A stretch of DNA of 64,000 nt from assembly GCA_002633025.1 (NCBI GenBank), contig NMRB01000944.1, positions 98,852-162,851 of the forward strand, in the 5' to 3' direction. This document shows, in pieces, positions 22,728 through 33,800 of this stretch. Position 1 is the first letter of the stretch. Each line of letters starts with the position of its first letter. Both the position numbers and the translations under genes were made by a program. Source of the DNA: Notospermus geniculatus (taxonomy: Eukaryota; Nemertea; Pilidiophora; Heteronemertea; Lineidae). The notes beneath the pieces were generated by a model. The model saw only the letters and a list, made by a program, of their open reading frames with translations. It ran no database searches and was not told where the DNA came from.

Positions 22728-23556
22728 AATCCTCTTACATGCATAAAGACTAACCTTATAAACAGAGTGTATTACAAATAGTAAAGTTCTAATCCTATAA
22801 AATCATTCGAATTGTGTTATTGTTTTTGCTTCATTTGACAAAGCCGATGGTGTATGCCTAGAGCAGACAAAATGGAAGCTTTTCAATTAAAGGATTAAAA
22901 AAACAACATTATCTGAATTTCATATATTCGATAAGCTTCGTATTGATTGAAATAAATCATTTTTTAAACCATTTTTGCGGAACACAATGCACTGTGGGTA
23001 AGATTATGTTGATTGACAGGAGTCCATCTCATATTAACCCTTTGTAAACTATGATGTGAAGAGAAAACTAATGGAACACTTCTTCCGTAGATCACAAATA
23101 TTACTGTGACATTTGAGAGGTCTGCTTAATGAGTGCTTTCAGTAGATACATGTACCATCTTAAAACCGTTTGCATCACGTATCTATTCCTTTCTACGATT
23201 TCATGTAACATAGATGACAGAAAATTGTCAAACAAGAAGACAATCACACCTTATCACAATAATGGTCGGCAGAGAATCCTATGCTCACAAAAACTTGCAC
23301 AAACACTGTACTGTACGTTTCAATAACTTGTTCCAAGACGCACCATACTTTTGCGATGGTTACAGCGCTGATAACCACTGGATGCTGCCGTCTCCACGTT
23401 CTAAATGCTTGGACATCATCTCAGCTTGCTAATGCTCCTTTTTCCATATCCTGATATCCAACATTGCTCGAAGCTCATATAACACTCAACAAACATTTCC
23501 GAGGGCTAACTTGAGAAGGTTTTACCGGGAGAAAAAAGCACAGGACACAAACATGC
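22728..23556. repeat. Tandem duplication 1, copy 2 (829 bp)
   Basis: This second copy starts immediately after a single N at 22727. It is 27 bp shorter than copy 1 through small indels (for example a missing 7-bp TTGTAAT-type repeat unit, and loss of bases at the CTGTACTG site). The unit ends at ACATGC, and unique sequence follows. Confidence 0.95.
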
Positions 23557-25225
23557 AACTGAGCTTAATGTCAAGAGAAACGAGCATCTTATGAAGAAAA
23601 CAAGTTGCATGTTCATCATGAAACCTTGGACTTGGAATCTGAAGGGAATAATGTAGTGTCTCATATTACAGTTCTTATATCCACCCATTTCATGCTAAGT
23701 AGATCTGCGCAATGTATGAATTGAATTGCACATGATGTAGAGTGTGTGCGATCAATGCGGGTTGGGATGCACTAGTTGTCATAGAGAAGATTAGCCTGAC
23801 ACGATGCTTCCTCGGAGCCAATTCTCTCATCGTGTATCGCTTTCCAATGTCTCCGTTCGCTGCAATAAGCGAGGCAGCTATACATGTTACTGTACACCTG
23901 TCGCTTTATTAAGAAGATTGCTTCAAAGCCAGGGGAAAAACACAATAAGAGAACATCCGAACACAAAACATGGTATTATTGGAAGCTCACTTAATGGACT
24001 TGACATTCATCTGAATCCGGAAACAGCATGCTGGTATTGCGCGCAGGTTGTCGATGTGCGGATGCCTGTCGCGTCGGCTGACTCATGATGGATACATTCT
24101 GAAGGTTATAATGCGGGCGGGGGGGGGGCAATGGCCAAAATACACAATGGTAAAGTCTAGCACAATCTACAGAGGACTCTAGTGGAATGGCAAAGTGGCA
24201 TAATTTTCGGAACAGTGTTTAATAGAGTGGGTGGTTTCCATTACATAAGAATCACCGTGACTAAAACCGTGTGGTAAAACTAAATGTTCCGTTTCCTCAC
24301 TTCCGCATTCCATTGCGTCCTGTGTACATTGTGCAAGGCTTTACTGTACATGTTGAATGTAACCCACAGGTTCGGGAAAAGTGAACGTATCACTCGATCC
24401 CGTTCAAAACCAAGCCTCTATCTCGCAAAATCTGGCAGAAAATCACCGTCGTTCTCCCGGGGTTAATCGGTAAAAGGAATAGTCTGTATCAAAGTAATAC
24501 TATCGTATCTTATGTAGTCGTACTTTCAACACGCACTCCCCTTAATTAGTTCTCAGCCTCATCCCCTAGGCAGGGGTGGACAACAATAGAACATGGAAAG
24601 TCATTAATCTAAGATGATCAGGACAGATCTCCAACAGTCAATTATCAGACTGGACTGAAATAGGCGGAAGGTCATGTACACAGAGTCATTAGCGGGAAAG
24701 GTACAGCGAAGACGGGGATTAGAATTTGAGGGGGCACCGCCTCTCAAGATTCTTTTGCTCAACATGTGGTTCCTCATCAGTCATCGACCGTGATGGGTTA
24801 AATCAAGATTCTGATAGAAAATGATACATAAAGATATTGATATCTATTTCCAACACAACAATAATCCTACCAGTAAGATGCCATCGATTTCCTCAAAGGT
24901 CAAAAAGAAATTATGTCATATGTCGGATGAAAATGATGAATTATTCGCATTTTCTGCCGTGGATTATATGTAATTAATGACTTTAATTACGGAATGGTCC
25001 AAATGTCATAATACATTCCTGTTTTGTATCCTAGTATAGATGACTGATATTGAATTGATATTGAACATGTTGAATGGTCTTCTTTAGTTACTGTGTCGTC
25101 GTCGGCTTCCGGTGTAGAAGATTGTGTATGTAAAAGACTCATTGTATATCCAGTGTAAAGATGACTATTCAAAGTTTATTATCCTGAATTGGCACAGAAA
25201 TGCCCAACAGTCTGAAGAGGTCTCA
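23557..25225. other. Intergenic, no recognised gene
   Basis: Contains a G homopolymer across 24117-24128. No domain-bearing open frame or repeat was recognised. Confidence 0.45.
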
Positions 25226-25343
25226 GGGCCGTATGCACGGGTCGCACTTTCATTAAAGTCTGACTTTTCTCAATGCTTCAAGCATTGAGAAAGTCTGACT
25301 TTAGCTATACTTTAGGCTAAAGTGCGATCCGTGAATACGGCCC
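25226..25343. mobile_element. MITE with GGGCCGTAT termini
   Basis: The left end GGGCCGTATGCACGGGTCGC pairs with the right end, reversed, GGGCCGTATTCACGGATCGC, and the match extends through ACTTT. The centre holds a perfect 12-bp stem TTCTCAATGCTT/AAGCATTGAGAA with a one-base spacer, flanked by two copies of AAAGTCTGACTTT. Flanking trinucleotides TCA and TTA could be a worn 3-bp duplication of the PIF/Harbinger kind; that assignment is tentative. Confidence 0.85.
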
Positions 25344-25440
25344 TTAGTCTGCAAGACCGTACACCTGTCGTGTTTTCAACGCCGGGACCCTGCCCGAAAC
25401 GCATACTCCACTGGCCAAATGCCAGCACAACGCAAGTGTT

Positions 25441-26315
25441 GCTGAATGGGTCAATGTCGTCCTGGGTATACCTTATGTTTACCCAGGATCATCCTGGGTA
25501 ATCCTTTTCTTTACCCAGGATCATCCTGGGTGGGTAAACATGAGGATCCTTAACTTTACCCAGCTTGGAGTTCCCGCCGGAACGCTCTGATCGTTCAACT
25601 GCATCCGAGGATGGAATTTGGTACGCATGTCACGATGCAATTGCGACTAAAATGGCGAAATGAAGTGGCCGAAATGATTGGAATGGCCGAAATGATCGAT
25701 ACGGCCGAAATAAAGTGGCCGAAATGCTTGAAATGGCCGAAGTGATTGAAATGGCCGAAATGAACTGGCCGAAATGATTGAAATGGCCGAAATGATCGAA
25801 ACGGCCGAAATGAAGTGGCCGAAATGATTGAAATGGCCGAAATGATCGAAACGGCCGAAATGATTGAAGTGGCCGAAATGACTGAAGTGGCCGAAATGAT
25901 TGAAATGGCCGGAATGATCGAAATGGTCGAAAAATCTATCGATAATGACCGAGTATGCGTCTTCCAATGAAGACGCTGTGATGAACGTGGACAGACTGCT
26001 ACTGCTGCTGCACTGTGCTGTCGGTGGTCCTGCACTGGGGGAACTTTTTTTCAAAAACCATGCCTGGTGTTCAGCTATAGGCTCCATAACGACCAATGTC
26101 ATAAATGTTGTATAACACAATTAGGCCTAATTCGTGGGCGCAGTACCAATCCTCGGACACAAGTGTACGATCAGCGCAATTCGGCGGGAACTCCAACCTG
26201 GGTAAAGTTAAGGATCCTTATTTTTACCCAGCGTCGACCTGGGTAAATAAAATGATTACCCATGATGGTCCTGGGTAAACAAAAGGTATACCCAGGACGA
26301 CATTGACCCATTCAG
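25441..26315. mobile_element. Mutator-like non-autonomous transposon with long TIRs
   Basis: The 875-bp element is bounded by perfect 9-bp direct repeats GCAAGTGTT at 25432-25440 and 26316-26324. Its inverted repeats are about 135-140 bp (25441-25581 and about 26181-26315), both starting GCTGAATGGGTCAATGTCGT and ending in GGAGTTCCCGCCG. Within the TIRs, TTTACCCAGG/CCTGGGTAA recurs as small palindromes. A 9-bp duplication with long TIRs is the pattern of Mutator-like (MULE) elements. There is no transposase, so it is non-autonomous. The interior holds a 9-mer array and about 250 bp of other sequence. Confidence 0.85.
25652..25931. repeat. 9-mer array (GAAATGGCC / GAAATGATT) inside the Mutator-like element
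   Basis: About 280 bp of alternating GAAATGGCC and GAAATGATT/ATC units, with some truncated units (GAAATGAAGTGGCC). Because the period is nine, all three minus-strand frames tend to stay open, giving His-Phe-Gly or Ile-Ser-Ala repeats. These are artefacts of the period. Confidence 0.95.
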
Positions 26316-26324
26316 CGCAAGTGT

Positions 26325-29300
26325 TACTGTGTCGCGTAGGTGGACGTACCACCAACCAGACATCACACTCGTAACGTTGAACAGCAGCAACACGTTGCAT
26401 CCGCTACGCTTCGAAAACAGAAATCCGATCACCCTGGCAAGTTTCAATCGCCATCGAACCCCGCATCGAACCCTCCATGAACCGCTGGTAGATCTCAATC
26501 GTGTTGAGATAAAGAGAACACAGCGAGCTGTCGATTCCTACAGAAGTCATTTAGTATGATGAACGAGAGGTCAAAGATGGCAAGTCACTTATTATACGAG
26601 GAAATTGGCAGGACAAAGATGGACTCCATTTCTATTGATTTTTGTCTTCTAATCGTGTTGCTCAGTGATGGTTCCGTTCAAATGCTTGCATCATCGGTTA
26701 TCGATGGCTGAGGACCCGCGGCCATCATGAGTTCCTGTACCCAACTTGAAACTCTGATGAAAAGCACCCCACTTGACACAGAACGTGGCCGTAATCCCTT
26801 CCTCGCAATGCAACATCTGCGACACGATCACCCACAGGATGATGACGCAGAAGAAGTAAACATGACAACAGGTCACAGACTGGTCCCCCCGAATCTACCA
26901 TGAGATTTCGTACCGATCAGATGATTGCGAACAGCTTTGACTTGAGGAAGGAAATGAGAATGACGGAAGCCAACACAGGCAAGGCTAACAGAGTACAAGT
27001 AAAGAGACTTCTTAGCTTCATGTCAATCCCTCCTCCACATGCAGACGGCGATGGCGATAGCTGGATTGCCAACTGAACTTCACAACTCCAGAAGCGACAT
27101 CAACATTACCAAGCTGACAAAATTCTACTTCCAACGATGACCAAAGAACTTCTTCCAGAAAAAAATACCTGAATGTGACTCAAGCAACAACCAGAGGTAT
27201 CAGCGGGTAGATGCACTCTCCGCCTCATCGAAACTGCAGATTTTACATCTAAGGACACGGGTGCAGGAGACGCGGGTTAATAACTGCGGGCTCCCATTGG
27301 TAAGGTCCGGTGCTAACCAGGTTACTGCGGGCTGCCTCTGGGGGTTACCACCCGACAGCAAACCACACCAAGCGAACAAAATGCAATAGAGGAAATTGCG
27401 ATGATGCATGCCAAAATAATGTGATTACCACTCAATTGGTTCGTATCTGTTGCATCTATCTGGTGGCAAATCGCCTCGTCTTAATCGATATATTATGTCC
27501 AATTGCATTATATTCAGTGTTGGAGATTAGGCTTGCGACCAGACACGATAGCATCGCTGCTGCATCGGGTGTTGTAAAGATGTTATTATCCATGGGACCT
27601 CTGGAGGTCGACGGGGAAGCAACAGTGGACTCACCCGGCTGTGTCTCGGTGATGATTTTGGAGTTGAGTCATCGGCCAAAGACCTTGTCACCTCTACGGC
27701 TATACTCCTAATCATGTTTAATGAAATAACACGTTTACGTGCGCTTCAATATGCATGCGTGATGTTTGTGTGGATGTCTGGTGTTTGCTTTCAGTGAGCG
27801 AGGACTGTATGTGGACGACTCACAGGGAATATGAATAAACTTCTGATCATCTGGGAAAGATGAGACAAAAGGGCTATTCTGATATCCTGCCATTCAAAGT
27901 TCATCAGCTTCTCGGGTGGATGTACCAAGAGTTAATTCTCACTGAGTTCAGAGAAAACCAAAAGCAGCTATGTTCTCGCTGTTCATCCCGACGTTGAATC
28001 CAAAACTGTGAATGTACTCAAGACAAAACAAGTAGTTGTTCCATTCTAACCCTGTCCTTCATCACCACCGGCAATAAACAGGGACGAGGTCGGATCGGCA
28101 AAACGTCAATTGTGAAGGAGGGCGTCATTCTGTTATTATGTGCCCCGAGTGCAGAGCATCATTCACTCTCAGGAAATTAAGATCGAAGCTATCTCTCGCC
28201 GCCATGACCACCCCCGACACACCCATCGGCTACAACCGTGAGAGGAGATCGAAACCCGAGACGGTAATACGTGGCTATAGAATTGCTGCGGTAGCGATCT
28301 GCTAACGGTCCGTGGAGAAGGTTTAGGATTACCATGCCTACATTAGGAGCTGTACAAAGCACGAGCACGGAGGATTCTGTTTTGTCATCTTCAAGTGCTT
28401 CCAAGTTGGACCCGAGCAAGGATAAGAGTATCATTTAGATGTCCAGCGCCAATAAAGGCGAATGCGTTCCTGTCATGGAATGCACGATCCGTCAGTAGGC
28501 TATAGACGAGGCTACATTTCAGGAACAAAATGTGACGTGTCGTAAATATACGTGTCGTACATGTACGTGTATGTGTACGTGTACGAACAGAGCGGCTGCA
28601 CTACAGGAGCCTGTAAGATATCTTTGGGGTGCGACATTCTATTGTTGAACTCATCCCCGCCGTCAGGATGCAATTCATCCCATTCTCGAGAGCTGTGGTG
28701 GTTTCGGAAGAATTGCAATAAAGGAAGGAATGGGTGAGAGCCCTCGCAATTTTGAGAAATGTCCGACCATTACGATGAGCCAAACTATGCGAGGCCAAGA
28801 CCAAGACAATGGTCCATGTGTAATCAGAGACGATTCCATTTATATTGTAGTCGTTAATGGTGAATATATCTGGCTAGGTGTTGGCTTCAGCTGCTGTTCA
28901 ATAGAAGGACAGTGATTTAGATAACAATAAATGCGTTAAGTGCCATGTAACAATGGTATTTACGATGGGTTTATCGGAGAAGGTCAAAGCGGACAGACCA
29001 CATGATCAACTAGTTCATCGTATCGTGGTCCAGTCGAAGTTCATTTTGTTTTCTAGGCATGCACTAAAAGTCCCAATCGGACCCATTATAGAGTGGTTTT
29101 CGTCTTCCGTACAATGCAACGGTGAAGTACTCTCAAAGCAGGTTGTCAGTATGTGATGAGACCTGTGAAATCCGCCCGGCAGGAGCAGCGGAAAACACCT
29201 ATTATTCAAGTGGCTTCAACGACATGGTTTCCAGGGGGTTGTGTTTTCAAGAAAGGTGCAAGTGGACAGGTTCTTTGGGCATCAGTGGAAGCTTTGAACA

Positions 29301-30700
29301 AGTTATCTGGCTGAGATAAACGACATCTTTGTGTCTTTCCAAGGCACCGTCGCTAGGTGACACGAAACGCTTATTTTTCTGCTCTCAAATATGAGAGGTA
29401 AGGCAATGCGATTGACGAGATGGAACCACCTGGTAAAACCCTTTCATGATGGCGCACAGGGATCGTGTTTAATATCACCATGGCTAAGAATTTACAAAGA
29501 TAACTCAGTTGTTTAGCAAATGATTGGTTGTCATACATGAAAAATGTGAGAGCATTTACGGAAATCTCTTGTAAAACTAATGGGATGTTTCTTCAAGTTA
29601 GTTTCATTTGAATAAAGGCATCTCAACCGCATCGGCCCGGTTAGCAATAGCTTTTGTGCCCGAGAAGGCATTGTGTAATTAATAGGATCTAGTCTAAAAG
29701 CTGGATGCTGAGATGTGTCAGCCATTATGCTTGAGTATCTAACAAAGCAGAATCTGTCTTCATCACACCAGGGTACAAGGCATCTCTGGCATATACCACA
29801 GGTTCTATTATGTCTCGCTTTGAAAGATATCCGGAAAGGATGCTTGAAATCTGAATGATGATAAGTTGGCGGGAAAGACTCTCTACTATAAGATACATGG
29901 AGTGCAACAGTCTCTTAAAGATGCAGCTCCTCAATGTAAGTTGTAATCATAATGAAGGCCTAAAACAGCAATGGATCGTTTAAATCCCTCCACTAAAGAG
30001 TACGTTGACGAGACAAATGGTTACATGGCAGCATAAAAGTACTGGCCTGGAGATACATCCACTGAGACTTGAATTGCTTCGGGAGTTGGCATTTATGATA
30101 TGGTTTATTTTTGGTGTATTACCGGCTGGGCTTTAGACAGCGAGACTGACGATGAAAATGTCGCTGATACAGGATACAGTCAGTCTGTCAGGAATAACCT
30201 TTCCGAGCAATGACGTGGTTTTGTTGAGAAAGAATGGAAATGCTCCAAGCAATGATAACAACAATCTGGCTAAGAAGTACATGGAATATGTTTTATACTA
30301 AAACAGAGCTGATGGCGCAAATGATGGCTAAAGTCCTCCCGGAAGGTTGGCCTTAGTGTTGACATCACGTGACAGCAAAGCGGGTTATTTACAAACTGGT
30401 TTAGCGCGACGTCGATGGCACCTGTATCGGCTCCTCAAATGACAAGTTTGCTGAACAAAACGCGTGCCTCACTCCAGGATGAAAAGTAATTGGCCAAGAA
30501 TGTGTTGAAACTTTCGACAACGATTTTAATTGCCGCCATATCATGCGGTAACGTCCTGTCCCGCGATTGAGAAGGTCTTTGGTATTCGAATATTGCCTAT
30601 GTGCTCAGACCACACCATCTTTATAACGTGTTGCAACTGATGAACCGAGAGCCAAGCGCGGCATTTTTGTTCCAAATAAAAAGTGGGCGACTGAAGGAAA
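26325..30700. other. Intergenic, no recognised gene
   Basis: Many short open frames occur on both strands (the longest is 27310-27711, 133 codons, with an overlapping minus-strand frame). None shows a known domain. An ACGTGT-rich simple stretch spans about 28534-28585. Confidence 0.45.
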
Positions 30701-30818
30701 CCATGGGACATCCTCCCACACCAGGCCTTTGGTCTCGTTCCTCTTCATACACTCCACACATCTGTGAGTAGATGAAGAGGAACGAGGTAAAACCCCCTGC
30801 TGTGGGAGGATGCCATGG
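30701..30818. repeat. 118-bp inverted repeat (hairpin or small MITE)
   Basis: Arms of about 48 nt: the left begins CCATGGGACATCCTCCCACA and the right, reversed, begins CCATGGCATCCTCCCACAGC. Both end in CTCGTTCCTCTTCAT around a loop of about 23 nt. There are only a handful of mismatches and a 2-nt bulge. No target duplication is visible, so it could be a MITE remnant or a transcribed hairpin. Confidence 0.85.
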
Positions 30819-33800
30819 GAGAAAAACCAGGACAATCGAAGAAAAGGGGCTGAGGGAAACTCTCACGAGAAGAAATGGTTATCATTCTCTTCTGTAGTGG
30901 AAACCATGGAAAATCGAACGCCCCATAAAAGCACTAGTAAATCAGGATTTGGAGACACTCTGAGCTAAACTAATCAAGTTCCGTTGTCAAGTGGTACACA
31001 CTGACTAACAGAGAAAAAGCAGGCAAAATGCATTCAGCATGAGGAGTTTTTCCCACTAAATAGTACTCATGGGACTTTTGAAACCACATTTCCAATCTAC
31101 CAAAGGACCACACAAACTGGAACACTTAGAGCTGCTGCAACAAGTCGACAACATGACACCAGTTCTGTTGGTAAGGACAACATCACGGCAGGTTTTTTGG
31201 ATCTAGAATTTCACCATATGGTGTTTTTGTGTTTTGTTGCCAGGCAAAAAAAGGATGTATCAACACATCCTCCTGTTGATTTGACCGAGCCCCTTCGCTA
31301 ACGGCATTTGACAACAACTACTTTCTCTGATTTTCAGGAAATCCCGACAATCCAGAGAGCCGAACACCTTCTATACTTCGTATGTCGTCTTGAGGTAATC
31401 AGAGATTCTTTCCGCTCGTCGTTCCCTATGTCTCTGCAGATGTGACGAAAGGAGCGAGGGCTACCCTGGATTATCCTGGATTCTTTACGTGTACTGCATT
31501 TGGGAACTTCCTGTTTTTCTCTCGACTGAAGAGATAGCGCCCATTACAAAGCTATATATATTCAGTTTTCTATTGGCTCGTTTGTTGATTGCCATCAAAA
31601 TGGTTGATAGTCCCTTTAACACTCGTTAGCCATTAGGAACAACACCTTCCGACCTCGAGAAGAAATCTGAACCTTGTTTCTTCCACTACTAAACTTCAAA
31701 CACGTGCATAAAGTACACCATTAGTAAACGCACCTATAAAGTATGGTTCGGATTCTCAATGTTTTCAAAGTTAATGGATTCACCATTGGAATTTCTCTTG
31801 AGCTGATGGTGTCTCTTTGTTGACGTGAAGCTCAACTGTTTGGTAAGTTGACTAGAAGCTGGCGATGATTTAAGGAGGACATGTGTTCAGAGATTGGAGC
31901 AGGTGCATGGCTGTTTGAAATTTGTTTAATCCTCCACGGCCGTTCGCGTGCCATTCAAGAAGGACTTTCTCCTATCTCAACCTTTCGGCACGCGAATGAA
32001 CCTGACGATATCTTGCAGGCTTGCATCTCTAGGGGCAGTGCTTTGACAAAGCATACGGTAACAGGGAAACTACCAGAGTGTTAATGACAGCAGATAGGTC
32101 CATCCTCCGACAACAGCGGATTCTGAATGAATGCTCAAGAAGAGTGACAAGTTTTAACTGTTCTTCAACTCTCCCTTTCATGAAAGAATGGAATGGGACA
32201 AGGGATATTCGACTGATAAATGTCGCTTTGCCTAATACCAACCATATCACCCCTGAACCAAAGAGACAGGATATGTCACCTGTTTGCTGAATGTGCCTCT
32301 CCTGGATCCAGCCTTACCCTCGATATGAAGGGGATGGCTTCATAATCGTGGCGGCTGCGTTTTTAGTGGCTTTGTTGCTTTTTCTGAGGCAGAGAACATT
32401 GGATAATGTAAGAATACCTGATTTTCTACCAGTAGGCATCCAAATGTTTGTCACAATGCAGGAGGCGGCCCTGGTGTACTAAGTGATTACACTAATGTAT
32501 GATTATCTACATCCATCTTAAGTAATCAGTTTCCCAATCCGGCAATATCCTTTCCCAGGGGATCACAGGCTTAAATTGTTTACCTTTGAAAATGTACGCA
32601 TCAATTATTAACATAGACCCATTTACGGGATCAGGATAAAATATTTCATCCGTCGCCAGCTTAAAAGGTAAAACGGTCACAGACTGTTTTATGGATATCG
32701 GCACATTTCTGATTCCAGAGTTATGGGCCTCTCTGTTGTGCGCCGAAGACGAACAGGAATTGGAAATACCTGAAAAATACCAAAAAAGGTGATGTTCTTG
32801 TGCAAGCAGTTTCAGGAGACAACATGAACGTCACAACAACAGACACACAGACATCCTATCGCACCTAAACCACAATCTAAACGTCGATAATAAAGATCAG
32901 AGATTTTTCTGGATATAACGTCATTTATATGTGCGTGGCGTGAAAAATGTTCCAACCTACGAACGTTTACCAGGGCCTCGAGGATACCACACGATATGAA
33001 ATAAAGGAAAAATATTCGACAGTGTCTCGATTCAGTGAAGCTAACTAACGGTGGCACATGAAAAGAGACTTCGCCTCATATCGTCAAGAAGGTGGGCGAC
33101 TGTGATACTAGATCAATGATAGCAGTAGGAACACAGCGTGCGATCTGCATAGCCATCTCTAATGGTACACTTGCCAACATTAAGTAGTGTCAGTTCCAAC
33201 ATTTGTTGTGACAGTAGGCCATCATTCCGAATTGACAAGTTAAGTAAGAAATCTTCTCGTTTCCTTCTGTGTGATCAAAGGAGGAGAACCACTCGATCAC
33301 GAGCATTAAGAGCTCCCTTACACCACACGACAGGGATCCCCAACAAAAAACTCACAATGATATGCCAGTAATAAGCCATCGAGAAGACACATGCTTCACC
33401 TTGATTGCAATGACGACCTGTAAATATGTAGAGATTGATGCACCGGTGGTCGTGTCAAGTTGATCTGGTACTCAGCGTTGTTGAGCACACGATCAGTGCT
33501 CCATTGACACCTAACTAATGGACTGAAGCCCTCTAATCGAGATCGGGTGAACTACAAGTGTTGGTGAGGACCATCGAGTGGTCGTTCAACATGTAATCAG
33601 TGAATACACAGTGGGATTGCTCGGGTTGATCAGTAAAGATTGGAGTGACCATTGGGACAAGTAATGTGGCTTGTTTGCCGTTTGATACAACGTAAACAAG
33701 TATTCCAGTGTGACTTGTTAGTTCATAAAGACTGCTTGTGTCACGATTACATAGCAAGGAAAGACAAACAGGAAGGCAAGCTGCTGAGTGCTGGCACACG

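Noticed and set aside
22281-23432. Paired open frames conserved between the two copies of duplication 1
   Set aside because: Copies differ by indels and replacement changes inside the frames; similarity follows from the duplication itself.
25595-26120. 146- and 157-codon His/Phe- and Ile/Ser-rich minus-strand frames
   Set aside because: Both are products of the 9-bp repeat period inside the Mutator-like element.
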